Assembly (NCBI RefSeq): GCF_016650815.1
Contig: NZ_JAEKEZ010000006.1
Coordinates: 379,501-443,500 of the forward strand
DNA: 64,000 nucleotides
Reading direction: 5' to 3'
Source of the DNA: Pseudomonas sp. TH31
GTDB lineage: Bacteria; Pseudomonadota; Gammaproteobacteria; Pseudomonadales; Pseudomonadaceae
Shown one piece after another: positions 46,281-57,469 of this stretch. Under the pieces are notes generated by a model. It did no database searches. It saw only the letters and a program-made list of their open reading frames with translations, and was not told where the DNA came from. Every line of letters starts with the position of its first letter. Position 1 is the first letter of the stretch. The position numbers and the translations under genes were made by a program.

Positions 46281-46760
46281 ATGATGAAAAAACCAGGGCG
46301 TTACGCCATGTTGTTAATGATCCAGGCCGGCCTCGCCGTGGCGCAGGATGACGCGCAACAAGACAAGGGCTTCTGGTATGCACAGACCAGCGTCTATACC
46401 AAACATTACTCGCCGGATCCCGAGCACAATAACAATCAGGACCTGATTGGCATTGAACGTAACGAAGCGTCCGGCTGGGTATTTGGCGGGGCGACGTTTC
46501 GCAACTCTTTCAGTCAGCGTTCGTACTATGCCTATGCGGGCAAGCGTTATGAGAGCGCCGATTATCCGGTGTATGTGAAGTTGACTGGCGGATTGCTCCA
46601 AGGCTACAGCGGCGACTACAAGGACAAGATCCCGCTCAATCACTTCGGCGTGGCGCCGGTGATCATTCCATCCATTGGCGCTCACTACGGCCCGTTGGCC
46701 CCCGAGCTGGTGTTTCTCGGCGCCAACGCGGCAATGGTGACTACGGGTGTGCGTTTCTAG
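46281..46760 (+). CDS. Small outer-membrane beta-barrel protein (PagP-like size)
   Basis: A 159-aa protein with a short signal peptide (about 1-21, cleavage near LAVA-QDD). Amphipathic strands rich in Tyr/Phe follow (YAQTSVYTKHYSP, GWVFGGATFRNSFSQRSYYAYAGKRY, YVKLTGGLLQGYSG, APVIIPSIGAHYGPLAPELVFLGANAAMV). It ends in a terminal Phe (TTGVRF), the barrel-assembly signal. Its length and pattern resemble the 8-stranded PagP-type barrel. Pseudomonas homologues are often labelled glycerol-3-phosphate transporter, which the sequence does not support. The function is unknown. Confidence 0.75.
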   Translation: MMKKPGRYAMLLMIQAGLAVAQDDAQQDKGFWYAQTSVYTKHYSPDPEHNNNQDLIGIERNEASGWVFGGATFRNSFSQRSYYAYAGKRYESADYPVYVKLTGGLLQGYSGDYKDKIPLNHFGVAPVIIPSIGAHYGPLAPELVFLGANAAMVTTGVRF

Positions 46761-46785
46761 AAAGAACGGCTTGCTGACCTAAGAT

Positions 46786-46835
46786 TGCGGATCTTGATCA
46801 ATGATCAATGATCAAGATCGCGGATCAAGATCGCG
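46786..46835. repeat. GATC-rich hairpin and tandem 13-mer
   Basis: GATCTTGATCA and TGATCAAGATC form an 11-bp stem (46789-46819). GATCAAGATCGCG is exactly repeated in tandem at 46810-46822 and 46823-46835, the second copy inside the 3' end of the reductase gene. It may serve as a terminator for the convergent barrel and reductase genes. The composition resembles REPIN spacer sequence. Confidence 0.7.
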
Positions 46836-47793
46836 GCGCGTACGCAAACACGTCGGCGCGCATCTGATGAGCATCCATCCCCGCGTCAACCAGGGCGTCC
46901 AGCGTGCCGTAGACCATGGCCGGAGAGCCGCTGGCGTAGACATGCAGAGGCTTCAGATCGGCGAAGTCTTCGCACACGGCTTCATGCAGCATGCCGCAGC
47001 GCCCTTCCCAACCACATTGATCGCTGACGACTTTATGCAGGAATAGATTGGGCAGTTTCAGCCATTCGTCCCAATGCTCGATTTCATAAAAATCTTCAGG
47101 ACGGCGAACGCCCCAATACAGATGCACCGGATGCTTGAAGCCGGTGGCGCGGCAATGTTCGATCAGGCTGTGAATCTGGCCCATGCCAGTGCCCGCAGCG
47201 ATCAGCACCAACGGCCCGTCCGGCAGTTCAGCCAGGTGGGTATCGCCGAATGGCATCTCGATCCGCACCATGGCATTGCGTCGCAGCTGTTCGATCAGGC
47301 TCAACGCACTGCTTTCACGCGCCAGTACGTGGATCTCCAGGTCACGCCCACCATGGGGTGCGGAGGCCAGGGAGAACGCAGACTTCTCACCGTTCTCGCG
47401 CTCGATCATCAAGTACTGACCGGCGTGATAGCGCGGCGGCTTGCCGGCCGGCGCCCGCAGGCGAACCCGCCAGGTATCGCCGCCGACATCCCTGCACTCA
47501 ATGACCTGACACGACAAGCTGCGCACCGGCAGTTCTCCCAGCGCGAGCACGCCATCCCACAGCACAATGCAGTCTTCCAGCGGCTCTGCTATGCAAGTGT
47601 AGAACTCGCCATGGTCGCGCACATTGCCCGCCTGTTCCACCCGTCCTTCTACCAGCAGCGCCGCGCAGACATGGCAATTGCCGTTGCGACAGCTTTGTGG
47701 GCATTCGTAGCCCAGGCGCCGCGCGCCATCGAGAATCCGCTCGCCGGGCAATATCTCAAGCACTGCTCCGGAGGGCTGCAAAGTTACACGCAT
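46825..47793 (-). CDS. 2Fe-2S/FAD oxidoreductase (CDP-6-deoxy-glucoseen reductase-like)
   Basis: A 322-aa electron-transfer protein. The N-terminal plant-type ferredoxin domain (about 1-85) has cluster cysteines C35-x4-C40-x2-C43 and C67. It is followed by FAD (YHAGQYLMIERENGEKSAFSLAS, RxYS-type motif modified to SAFSLAS) and NAD domains (LIAAGTGMGQIHSLIEH, YWGVRRPEDFYE, YASGSPAMV). It relays electrons from NAD(P)H to an oxygenase or dehydratase. The ATG at 47793 overlaps the ubiD stop as TGATG, so the two are translationally coupled and may act together. The last codons lie in a tandem 13-base repeat. Confidence 0.88.
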   Translation of the reverse strand: MRVTLQPSGAVLEILPGERILDGARRLGYECPQSCRNGNCHVCAALLVEGRVEQAGNVRDHGEFYTCIAEPLEDCIVLWDGVLALGELPVRSLSCQVIECRDVGGDTWRVRLRAPAGKPPRYHAGQYLMIERENGEKSAFSLASAPHGGRDLEIHVLARESSALSLIEQLRRNAMVRIEMPFGDTHLAELPDGPLVLIAAGTGMGQIHSLIEHCRATGFKHPVHLYWGVRRPEDFYEIEHWDEWLKLPNLFLHKVVSDQCGWEGRCGMLHEAVCEDFADLKPLHVYASGSPAMVYGTLDALVDAGMDAHQMRADVFAYAPRS

Positions 47794-49259
47794 CAATCTA
47801 TTCCTAACTGATTCCAGATGGCATCGATCCGTTGGGTAACGGCGTCATCCTTGACGATTACCCGGCCCCACTCGCGAGTGGTTTCGCCGGGCCATTTATG
47901 CGTGGCATCGAGCCCCATCTTCGACCCCAGGCCGGAAACCGGCGAGGCGAAGTCCAGGTAGTCGATCGGCGTATTGTCGATCATCACCGTGTCGCGCTTA
48001 GGGTCCATGCGCGTGGTGATGGCCCAGATCACGTCGTTCCAGTCTCGCGCGTTGATATCGTCGTCAGTGACGATAACGAACTTGGTGTACATGAACTGTC
48101 GCAAAAACGACCAGACACCGAGCATTACCCGCTTGGCGTGGCCCGGATACGACTTCTTCATGGTCACGATGGCCATGCGGTACGAGCAGCCCTCGGGCGG
48201 CAGGTAGAAGTCGGTGATCTCCGGGAACTGCTTCTGCAGGATCGGCACGAACACTTCGTTCAGCGCCACACCGAGAATCGCCGGCTCATCCGGTGGACGG
48301 CCGGTGTAGGTGCTGTGGTAGATCGGCTTGATCCGGTGGGTGATGCGCTCGACGGTGAACACCGGGAAGCTGTCGACTTCGTTGTAATAGCCGGTGTGGT
48401 CGCCGTATGGGCCTTCGTCAGCCATTTCGCCCGGATGGATCACGCCTTCGAGGATGATCTCGGCGGTGGCCGGCACTTGCAGATCATTGCCACGGCACTT
48501 CACCAGTTCGGTGCGGTTGCCGCGCAGCAGACCGGCGAAGGCGTATTCGGAGAGGCTGTCCGGCACCGGCGTCACTGCACCGAGGATAGTCGCCGGGTCA
48601 GCGCCCAACGCCACGGACACCGGGAACGGCTGGCCGGGGTGCTTCTCGCACCACTCACGATAATCCAGCGCGCCACCACGGTGACTCAGCCAGCGCATGA
48701 TGACCTTGTTGCGGCCAATGACTTGCTGACGGTAGATCCCGAGGTTCTGGCGGTCCTTGTTCGGGCCTTTGGTGACGGTCAGGCCCCAGGTGATCAGCGG
48801 GCCGACGTCACCGGGCCAACAGGTCTGCACCGGCAGCATCGCCAGGTCGACGTCATCACCTTCGATGACCACTTCCTGGCAAACCGCGTCTTTGACGACT
48901 TTCGGCGCCATGGCGATGATCTTGCGGAAGATCGGCAGCTTGGACCAGGCATCCTTCAAGCCCTTCGGCGGCTCGGGTTCCTTGAGGAACGCCAGCAGCT
49001 TGCCGATCTCGCGCAACTCGCTGACCGCCTCGGCCCCCATGCCCATGGCCACCCGTTCAGGGGTGCCGAACAGGTTGCCGAGTACCGGGATGTCGTAGCC
49101 GGTAGGGTTCTCGAACAGCAGCGCCGGGCCTTTGGCCCGCAGCGTGCGATCACAGACCTCGGTCATCTCCAGCACTGGAGAGACAGGGATCTGGATGCGT
49201 TTCAACTCTCCGCGCTGCTCAAGCTGCTGCACGAAATCCCGAAGATCCTTGAATTTCAT
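47793..49259 (-). CDS. ubiD: 4-hydroxy-3-polyprenylbenzoate decarboxylase UbiD
   Basis: A 488-aa decarboxylase using prenylated FMN in ubiquinone synthesis. The start [20 protein letters not shown] at 49259 is standard; codons upstream are leader. [32 protein letters not shown] (here residues about 183-215) carries the prFMN-binding Arg and Arg-Glu-Asp active-site region, and [13 protein letters not shown] near 290 supplies the metal/phosphate-site Glu. The catalytic Glu lies near 285. It is coupled to the ferredoxin-reductase-like gene downstream. Confidence 0.95.
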   Translation of the reverse strand: MKFKDLRDFVQQLEQRGELKRIQIPVSPVLEMTEVCDRTLRAKGPALLFENPTGYDIPVLGNLFGTPERVAMGMGAEAVSELREIGKLLAFLKEPEPPKGLKDAWSKLPIFRKIIAMAPKVVKDAVCQEVVIEGDDVDLAMLPVQTCWPGDVGPLITWGLTVTKGPNKDRQNLGIYRQQVIGRNKVIMRWLSHRGGALDYREWCEKHPGQPFPVSVALGADPATILGAVTPVPDSLSEYAFAGLLRGNRTELVKCRGNDLQVPATAEIILEGVIHPGEMADEGPYGDHTGYYNEVDSFPVFTVERITHRIKPIYHSTYTGRPPDEPAILGVALNEVFVPILQKQFPEITDFYLPPEGCSYRMAIVTMKKSYPGHAKRVMLGVWSFLRQFMYTKFVIVTDDDINARDWNDVIWAITTRMDPKRDTVMIDNTPIDYLDFASPVSGLGSKMGLDATHKWPGETTREWGRVIVKDDAVTQRIDAIWNQLGID

Positions 49260-49328
49260 TGATGATGGCACCCGTAAAATAGGCGTACATCCTACCTGCT
49301 CTGCCGGCCGCTGGCAGCTTATCGCTGC

Positions 49329-51331
49329 TTACTTGGCCGCATTCACGTTGCCATTGCCAAGGGTTGCCTGGGCTTGCAGGTGCTTGAACAGCGGCTCAAG
49401 TACCGGTGCAACGAACCGCGCGCCGATCTCCGACAGGTGATTGTCGTCGGTATACAGCGAATGGCCGTTGAGCTCCACCCGGCACAGGCCCGATGAATCA
49501 CACAACGCCGGGGCCGGATCGACCACGGTCACGCCCGAATTCGCGGCCGCAATTTGCGCGAACAACTGGCTGATGAACGCCTGGCGCTTGAAGTGCTCCG
49601 TCACCGCCAGGCCCACATCATCGGTCGGACGATGCAACATCGCCAATCGGCTGAGGCGGTAAGGCGGGCTGAACGGCTGCAGCGGCACTTCCTTGACCAG
49701 CCAGACACTATGGCCGCCGTCCCGCAGCTTTCGCACTGTTGCCCGTAATCCTTCGGCCAGTCGTTGTTCGACGCCGGCTCTTTCATAACGACCACTGGAA
49801 TTCCTCAGCGCGTGCCCGAGATCGCCTTTCGCATCGCCATACAGATAGAGGCTCCAGCGCGCGACCAGCACCACATCGCCCACCGATTGCGGCTTCAAGG
49901 CCTGCTCGACCCGGCGATTGAATCGGGCACACGTTTGATCGAACTCCAGACCTTCAACCGGAAGGCAGCCGGGGGAACTGGCAAGGATCACGCTGACGCC
50001 ATGCTTTTGCGCCCCATCATCGAACACCGGGATCAGCGCCGTGGCATGACTGTCACCCCAGACCAACGCCTTTGAAGCGGTTGGCGCTTGAGCCCCGTAG
50101 TGACAGAAGAGCTTGTCGTCAGGGGTTTTATCATTGGCCAGGCAGCGCATCAGTTCCGACCGCCATTCCTTCCCTTTGGCGTACTGCAAGGCTTGATCAG
50201 GCAAGCGCCAGGGTAAGCCATCGGTCCAGCGCAGCGTTTGACCGGCCAGACCCAGCACCAGCACGCCGACACCTGCCGCCAGCAATATCTGCCGACGCCC
50301 CGCCAACAACCGCCGCTCGCGAAACGGCGTTTCGACGAAGCGCCATGACAGGTACCCCAGCACCAGGCTGAGCAGAATCAAGCCTGAGATATCAAACAGA
50401 CCAGGCTCATCAACGCTGGCATAGCTGGAGAACACAAAGACCGGCCAATGCCACAGGTACCAGGAATAGGAAATCAGCCCGAGCCCCACCAGTACACGGC
50501 TGGCAAGCAGCCCACCGACCAGGGTTTGCCGATGGCCGTTGGCCCAGATCAGCGCAACCACGCCCAATGCCGGCAATAGCGCCGCTGCGCCAGGGAATGG
50601 CGTGCTTTTGTCGTAGCAGAACACCGCCAGCAGAATCAGCCCGAAGCCGCCCAGGCTGACAATTTGAGCGCCCATTGGTGTCAGGCGCCACTTGCCTTTG
50701 GGCATAACCGCCAGCATGGCGCCGGCCAACAATTCCCAGGCACGCATCGGCAACAGGAAAAAGCCTTTTCCGGGTGATGCGTCACGGCCCAGACGCCGAG
50801 CCCGAACGACACCAGCAACACACCGAACAGCGCCAGCCGCCAATACTTGAGGCGACTCGACAAAACCGTCAGCAGCAGCGGAAAGACAATGTAGAACTGC
50901 TCTTCAACCGCCAGCGACCAAGTGTGCAGCAACGGCTTGAGGTCGGAGGCCACATCGAAATAACCCTCCTGGCGCATGAACAGGAGGTTGGACACGAACA
51001 TCACCTGATAGCGCACCGAGCGCCCCAGTTCCTCGTAATCCTTGGGGGCCAGCAGGAACCAGCCCACCGCCAGCACCGCGATGATCATAACAAACAGCGC
51101 CGGCAGGATCCGCCGGGCACGCCGGGCCCAGAAATCGACAAAGCTGAAACGCCCGGCCTGCCGCTGGTTCCAGATGATCGAGGTGATCAGGAAACCGGAA
51201 ATCACGAAAAAGATGTCCACACCGACGAAGCCGCCGGAGAAGCCAGGAATACCAAAATGAAACAGCACGACAGCAATCACAGCGATTGCGCGCAAGCCGT
51301 CGATATCCCTTCGATAAGCAAGAGAGCTCAT
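49329..51331 (-). pseudogene. OafA/YrhL-type acyltransferase with SGNH domain, one-base frame break
   Basis: The N-terminal acyltransferase-3 domain (RRDIDGLRAIAVIAVVLFHF with catalytic His, then about ten transmembrane segments) is joined to a periplasmic SGNH domain. That domain has ALVWGDSHATALIPVF (nucleophile Ser) and DDNHLSEIGAR (Asp/His of the triad). Such proteins O-acetylate lipopolysaccharide or exopolysaccharide. The frame breaks at the A run 50758-50762. One more A on the plus strand restores EKAFFLLPMRAWELLAGAM and a 667-aa protein; as written, the upstream frame stops after the garbled CCRCVPGNCW tail. The ATG at 51331 is preferred over a TTG 9 bases upstream. Probably a homopolymer sequencing error, though phase variation at this run cannot be excluded. 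Confidence 0.87.
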
Positions 51332-51426
51332 AAACAACAAGGCCAGTCAGTTGAAAGTTTTTGGGGCGCATGCCCATTTCGTTTCTGTACTGACCAACCG
51401 TAGTCGCAAACCTCCCCTTTTTTTGC

Positions 51427-51457
51427 AAAAAATGGCGTCCCGAAGGACGCCATTTTT
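51427..51457 (-). terminator. Intrinsic terminator downstream of rho
   Basis: AAAAATGGCGTCC and GGACGCCATTTTT pair around CGAA, 19 bases past the rho stop. It also faces the acyltransferase promoter. Confidence 0.9.
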
Positions 51458-51475
51458 AGCGGTTAAAAAACCGTC

Positions 51476-52735
<1,260 letters not shown>

Positions 52736-52933
52736 ATAGGAATGACGTAATCATTTATGGAGGGGGGGAAATTAAGCTTTTGGCTTAATGAGGCCGCGCC
52801 GCAGAGAAGGCGACAGGATCGCGTACTTATTCGAAAAGGAGTGCGTCGGCGACGGCTAGCAGGGGGCAGTGGAGAAACCAGTGCGGGGCCGAATGTACCA
52901 CCTGAGTTTCGGAGCGTCTAGCCCTGAATACGC

Positions 52934-52962
52934 AAAAAGCCCCGCAATTTGCGGGGCTTTTT
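52934..52962 (-). terminator. Intrinsic terminator downstream of trxA
   Basis: AAAAAGCCCCGC and GCGGGGCTTTTT pair around AATTT, 17 bases past the trxA stop. Confidence 0.92.
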
Positions 52963-52979
52963 AATACAACGTCGCCGAC

Positions 52980-53309
52980 TTAGATGTTGGCGTCGAGGAA
53001 TGCAGCCAGTTGCGACTTGGACAGTGCGCCAACCTTGGTAGCTTCAACGTTGCCGTTCTTGAACAGCATCAGCGTCGGGATACCACGCACGCCGTGCTTG
53101 GCCGGGGTTTCCTGGTTTTCGTCGATGTTCAGTTTGGCAATGGTCAGCTTGCCAGCGTAGGTGCCAGCAATTTCGTCCAGAACCGGGGCGATCATTTTGC
53201 AAGGGCCACACCACTCAGCCCAGTAGTCAACGAGCACAGGGCCGGCAGCCTTAAGTACTTCTTCTTCGAAGTTAGCGTCGGTGACGTGCTTGATAAGATC
53301 GCTGCTCAT
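52980..53309 (-). CDS. trxA: Thioredoxin TrxA
   Basis: A 109-aa disulfide reductase. The active site WCGPCK lies in [18 protein letters not shown] (about residues 25-42), and the cis-proline is in [11 protein letters not shown]. The ATG at 53309 gives [16 protein letters not shown], the usual pseudomonad start, with TCCGGAGACATCC providing GGAG. It is followed by its own terminator and then rho on the same strand. Confidence 0.97.
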   Translation of the reverse strand: MSSDLIKHVTDANFEEEVLKAAGPVLVDYWAEWCGPCKMIAPVLDEIAGTYAGKLTIAKLNIDENQETPAKHGVRGIPTLMLFKNGNVEATKVGALSKSQLAAFLDANI

Positions 53310-53432
53310 GGATGTCTCCGGGGTTGTAAGCAAAAAAAAACGTGGCCCATCATAGCTGCCCTTCCCTCGTTCAGGAAGGTGCAGATGATTGAGTCTCGCT
53401 ATGGTGGCGCATGAGTTTGGGTATAGCTCAAG

Positions 53433-54140
53433 TCACGAGGTGACGGGAGCGACGAAGGCGATTCCGGTGCGCAGTGCGGCATTGCGCACATGTTCCTGCA
53501 TGGCCTTCTGCGCCGCACCGGACGCCCGGCGCGCCAATGCGCGGAGGATTTTGCGGTGTTCCTGCCAGGTTTCCATGGCCCGCTCGGCCCGGATGAACGG
53601 TAACTTCTGGCTCTCCAGAAAGATCTCGGCGCTGGCGGTCAGGATGCTCAACATCGCCTGATTACCGCTGGCCAGCAGGATGCGCCGATGAAATTCGAAG
53701 TCCAGCCGCGCCGCGGCATCGAAGTCGCAGGCCTTTAATTCGTTGCGCATCGCGGCGACGTTATCTTCCAGGGCATCGAGCTCATCAGTGCTCAAGGTTA
53801 CGGCAGCCAACCCTGCGGCGAACCCTTCCAGGGCATAGCGCAACTGGAATATATCCAGCGGCGAAGCCTGGGACGCAAATGACCAACTCAGCGCCCCATC
53901 GCCGCACGGCAAATCCACCGGCGCCTGGACGAAAACGCCCTTGCCCGGCTGGATACTGATCACGCCCAGCGCACTCAGGGACGACAACGCCTCGCGAAGC
54001 GACGCCCGGCTAACCCCCAATTGCACCGCCAAATCCCGTTGCGAAGGCAAGACATCCCCCGGCCCGAAGCCCTGTTCGGTAATCAGTTTGCGGATGGCTT
54101 GCAGCGCCACTTCAGGTACGGCGCGAGAGATCGAGTTCAT
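53433..54140 (-). CDS. FadR/GntR-family transcriptional regulator
   Basis: A 235-aa regulator with an N-terminal winged helix (about 8-75; GDVLPSQRDLAVQLGVSRASLREALSSL is the recognition region) and a C-terminal FCD ligand domain (about 95-220, with metal-binding His in FEFHRRILLASG and QEHRKIL/QEHVRNA). It is divergent from the amino-acid ABC importer genes starting at 54397 and is their likely repressor. The ligand is probably the importer's substrate or a derivative. Confidence 0.92.
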   Translation of the reverse strand: MNSISRAVPEVALQAIRKLITEQGFGPGDVLPSQRDLAVQLGVSRASLREALSSLSALGVISIQPGKGVFVQAPVDLPCGDGALSWSFASQASPLDIFQLRYALEGFAAGLAAVTLSTDELDALEDNVAAMRNELKACDFDAAARLDFEFHRRILLASGNQAMLSILTASAEIFLESQKLPFIRAERAMETWQEHRKILRALARRASGAAQKAMQEHVRNAALRTGIAFVAPVTS

Positions 54141-54396
54141 GGTTTTTCAGACGAACCAGGCCAATGAGCGGCTAGTTGTAAAGCTATTCGCGGCGCCCGG
54201 CAAGTCGTGCCCCACCGGGGTTCGGTGATCAAAGGCAATGCGCTTTCGAGGTGCGAAATGCGACCTGACTGTTCAGACCAGTAAGACCGACCAACACCAG
54301 TAAAACCGCGGCCTGCCACCCGCAAAGCCCAATGTTGGCATGGCCCGTGCTCTGTCGAATCGCAGAAATCACTTCTCGCCGATTCGGAGATTTGCC

Positions 54397-55182
54397 ATGA
54401 CCCAGCGTTACAGCGCCCTCCTCGCCGCCCTGTTTGCCAGCCTGATGCTGAGCCAGGCACCCGCCCACGCCGACAGCCTGGAGGATGTGGTCAAGCGCGG
54501 CACCCTCAAGGTCGCCGTACCGCAGGACTTCCCGCCATTTGGCTCGATTGGCCCGGACATGAAACCACGTGGCCTGGATATCGACACCGCCAGGCTGCTG
54601 GCTGACCGGCTCAAGGTCAAACTCGAACTGACCCCGGTCAACAGCACCAACCGCATCCCGTTCCTGACCACTGGCAAGGTCGACCTGGTGATTTCCAGCC
54701 TCGGCAAAAACCCCGAGCGTGAGAAAGTCATCGACTTCTCCAGTGCCTACGCGCCGTTCTACCTCGCCGTGTTCGGCCCGCCAGACGCCGCTATCAAGAC
54801 CCTGGACGACCTCAAGGGTAAAACCATCAGCGTCACCCGGGGCGCCATCGAAGACATCGAGCTGACCAAAGTCGCCCCTGAAGGCGTGACCATCAAGCGC
54901 TTCGAAGACAACAACTCGACGATCGCCGCCTACCTTGCCGGCCAGGTTGACCTGATCGCCAGCGGCAACGTGGTCATGGTGACCATCAGCGAACGCAACC
55001 CGAAACGTATTCCGGCGCTGAAAGTGAAGCTCAAGGATTCGCCGGTCTACGTCGGCGTGAACAAGAACGAACCGGCGCTGCTGGACAGGGTCAACCAGAT
55101 CCTCGCTACCGCCAAAACCGACGGTTCACTGGAGAAAAACTCCCGGACCTGGCTCAAAGAGCCGCTGCCGGCCGATCTCTGA
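54397..55182 (+). CDS. Amino-acid ABC transporter substrate-binding protein
   Basis: A 261-aa periplasmic protein of the SBP_bac_3 family. The signal peptide is about 1-24 (cleaved after AHA), and the mature start is DSLEDVVKRGTLKVAVPQDFPPFG. The ligand-pocket segments are PRGLDIDTARLLADRL and LVISSLGKNPEREKVIDFS. The ATG at 54397 is chosen for the signal peptide. It heads a four-gene operon (binding protein, two permeases, ATPase). The exact polar amino acid cannot be told; glutamate/aspartate-type or cystine-type importers are closest in form. Confidence 0.9.
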   Translation: MTQRYSALLAALFASLMLSQAPAHADSLEDVVKRGTLKVAVPQDFPPFGSIGPDMKPRGLDIDTARLLADRLKVKLELTPVNSTNRIPFLTTGKVDLVISSLGKNPEREKVIDFSSAYAPFYLAVFGPPDAAIKTLDDLKGKTISVTRGAIEDIELTKVAPEGVTIKRFEDNNSTIAAYLAGQVDLIASGNVVMVTISERNPKRIPALKVKLKDSPVYVGVNKNEPALLDRVNQILATAKTDGSLEKNSRTWLKEPLPADL

Positions 55183-55203
55183 TCGCCAGCCGGGAGACTC
55201 AAT

Positions 55204-55872
55204 ATGGCTTATCAGTTCGACTTTATGCCGGTGGTGCAAAACACCGACCTGTTGCTGCGCGGTGCGCTGTTCACCCTTGAACTGACGGCCATCGGCGCGG
55301 TGTTCGGGGTTGGCCTGGGCATCGTCGGGGCACTGGTACGGGCCTGGAACATCCGTCCGTTTTCCGCGCTCTTCGGGGTCTACGTCGAGTTGATCCGCAA
55401 CACGCCGTTTCTGGTGCAGTTGTTTTTCATCTTCTTCGGTTTGCCGTCGCTGGGTGTGCAGATCTCCGAATGGCAAGCGGCGGTGCTGGCGATGGTCATC
55501 AACCTCGGCGCCTATTCGACCGAAATCATCCGCGCCGGCATTCAAGCGATCCCACGGGGCCAGCTGGAAGCCGCGGCGGCATTGGCGATGAGCCGTTTCG
55601 AAGCTTTTCGCCACGTGGTTCTGCTGCCGGCGCTGAGCAAAGTCTGGCCGGCGCTGAGCAGCCAGATCATCATCGTCATGCTCGGCTCGGCGGTTTGCTC
55701 CCAGATCGCCACCGAGGAGCTGAGCTTCGCCGCCAACTTCATTCAGTCACGCAACTTCCGCGCCTTTGAAACCTACACCCTGACCACGCTGATCTACCTG
55801 TGCATGGCGCTGCTGATCCGCCAGCTGTTGAACTGGATCGGCCGTCGCTACATTGCGAGGAACAGCCAATGA
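55204..55872 (+). CDS. Amino-acid ABC transporter permease 1
   Basis: A 222-aa HisM/GltJ-type permease with about five transmembrane helices. ELIRNTPFLVQLFFIFFGLP (about 60-79) is the family signature, and EAAAALAMSRFEAFRHVVLLPAL (about 121-143) is the EAA loop to the ATPase. It pairs with the next permease, whose ATG overlaps its stop by 4 bases. Confidence 0.93.
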   Translation: MAYQFDFMPVVQNTDLLLRGALFTLELTAIGAVFGVGLGIVGALVRAWNIRPFSALFGVYVELIRNTPFLVQLFFIFFGLPSLGVQISEWQAAVLAMVINLGAYSTEIIRAGIQAIPRGQLEAAAALAMSRFEAFRHVVLLPALSKVWPALSSQIIIVMLGSAVCSQIATEELSFAANFIQSRNFRAFETYTLTTLIYLCMALLIRQLLNWIGRRYIARNSQ

Positions 55873-56519
55873 GCGATTTCACCTTCTGGGACATCGTGCG
55901 CAACCTGCTCACCGGCCTGCAATGGACGTTGGCACTGTCGCTGGTGGCGTTTATCGGCGGTGGCTTGATCGGTTTGCTGATCATGGTCATGCGCATTTCG
56001 AAAAAAGCCCTGCCGCGCAACTTCGCCCGCACCTACATCGAACTGTTCCAGGGCACGCCGCTGTTGATGCAGTTGTTTCTGGTGTTCTTCGGCGTGGCGC
56101 TGGCCGGGCTGGAGATTTCCCCGTGGATGGCCGCGGCCGTGGCGCTGACGCTGTTCACCAGCGCTTACCTGGCGGAGATCTGGCGCGGTTGCGTCGATTC
56201 GATCCCCAACGGCCAGTGGGAAGCCTCGTCGAGCCTGGCGCTCAACCCGCTGGAGCAATTGCGCTACGTGATCCTGCCGCAAGCCCTGCGCATCGCCGTG
56301 GCGCCGACCGTGGGCTTCTCGGTGCAAGTGGTCAAAGGCACCGCGGTCACCTCGATCATCGGCTTCACCGAACTGACCAAGACCGGCGGGATGCTCGCCA
56401 ACGCGACGTTCGAACCGTTCATGGTCTACGGCCTCGTGGCTCTCGGTTACTTTTTGCTCTGCTACCCCTTGTCCCTCAGTGCGCGCTATCTGGAAAGGAG
56501 ACTGCATGCCTCTGCTTAG
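55869..56519 (+). CDS. Amino-acid ABC transporter permease 2
   Basis: A 216-aa HisQ/GltK-type permease. [20 protein letters not shown] (about 55-74) is the family signature, and [24 protein letters not shown] (about 117-140) the EAA loop. The ATG at 55869 overlaps the preceding stop as ATGA. Its end overlaps the ATPase start at 56506 by 14 bases. Confidence 0.93.
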   Translation: MSDFTFWDIVRNLLTGLQWTLALSLVAFIGGGLIGLLIMVMRISKKALPRNFARTYIELFQGTPLLMQLFLVFFGVALAGLEISPWMAAAVALTLFTSAYLAEIWRGCVDSIPNGQWEASSSLALNPLEQLRYVILPQALRIAVAPTVGFSVQVVKGTAVTSIIGFTELTKTGGMLANATFEPFMVYGLVALGYFLLCYPLSLSARYLERRLHASA

Positions 56520-57236
56520 AATTTCGGCCCTGCATAAATATTACGGCGACCACCACGTGCTCAAAGGCATCGACCTGAGTGTCGAGGAAGGCCAGGTGGT
56601 GGCGATCATCGGCCGCAGCGGCTCGGGAAAATCCACGTTGCTGCGCACCTTGAATGGCCTGGAGTCGATTAACGACGGCGTGATCGAAGTCGACGGCGAA
56701 TACCTGGACGCCGCCCGCGCGGACCTGCGCAGCTTGCGGCAGAAAGTCGGGATGGTATTCCAGCAGTTCAACTTGTTTGCGCACCTGACGGTTGGCGAGA
56801 ACGTGATGTTGGCGCCGCAAGTGGTGCCCAAGGCAAAAGCCAAAGAACTGGCAAAAGAGATGCTGGAACGGGTCGGACTTGGGGAGAAGTTTGATGCGTT
56901 CCCCGATCGCTTGTCCGGCGGTCAGCAGCAGCGCGTGGCGATTGCCCGGGCGTTGGCGATGTCGCCGAAGGTGTTGCTGTGCGACGAGATCACCTCGGCA
57001 CTGGACCCGGAACTGGTCAATGAAGTGCTGAGCGTGGTCCGGCAACTGGCCAGGGAAGGCATGACGCTGATCATGGTCACCCACGAAATGCGCTTCGCCC
57101 GGAGGTTGGGGATAAGTTGGTGTTCATGCATCAGGGCAAGGTGCATGAGGTGGGGGATCCGAAGGTTTTGTTTGCCAATCCACAGACGGTGGAGCTGGCG
57201 AATTTTATCGGGACGGTTGAAGCGGCGGCGGGCTGA
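56506..57236 (+). CDS. Amino-acid ABC transporter ATPase, frame break near the 3' end
   Basis: An ATPase of the polar amino-acid (GlnQ/HisP) type. Walker A is GRSGSGKST (about 35-43), the Q-loop is MVFQQFNLF, the signature LSGGQQQR and Walker [14 protein letters not shown]. After MRFAR the written frame turns to nonsense at 57098-57102 (GCCCGGAGG). Adding one G to make CCCGGG restores [36 protein letters not shown] (about residues 200-236) and a stop at 57234-57236, for 243 aa. The uncorrected frame runs on to 57291 through a REP element. It powers the two permeases upstream. A sequencing error is likely. Confidence 0.88.
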
Positions 57237-57262
57237 AAGATCTTTAGTGCTTGTAAGGCCTC

Positions 57263-57348
57263 TTCGCGAGCAAGCCCGCTCCCACATTTAACCGAGTACC
57301 TCAGCAAGAACGCGGTCAACTGTGGGAGCGGGCTTGCTCGCGAAGAGG
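57263..57348. repeat. REP inverted pair, GTGGGAGCGGGCTTGCTCGC family
   Basis: TTCGCGAGCAAGCCCGCTCC with its inverted copy and a 40-base spacer, just past the ABC operon. Confidence 0.9.
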
Positions 57349-57379
57349 CCATCAGCCACGGCGCAGGTACCCCGCGCTG

Positions 57380-57407
57380 AAAGATCGCAGCCTTCGGCAG
57401 CTCCTAC
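57380..57407. repeat. Single REP element, GTAGGAGCTGCC family
   Basis: One unpaired copy, AAAGATCGCAGCCTTCGGCAGCTCCTAC, 32 bases past the preceding pair and 62 bases before the ppx start; all other copies of this family in the window are in inverted pairs. Confidence 0.85.
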
Positions 57408-57469
57408 GCGTTGGCGCCAGCGTTTGATCGTGGCACGATGTCGAGGTTATCGACCGAGACCCCCTGACC

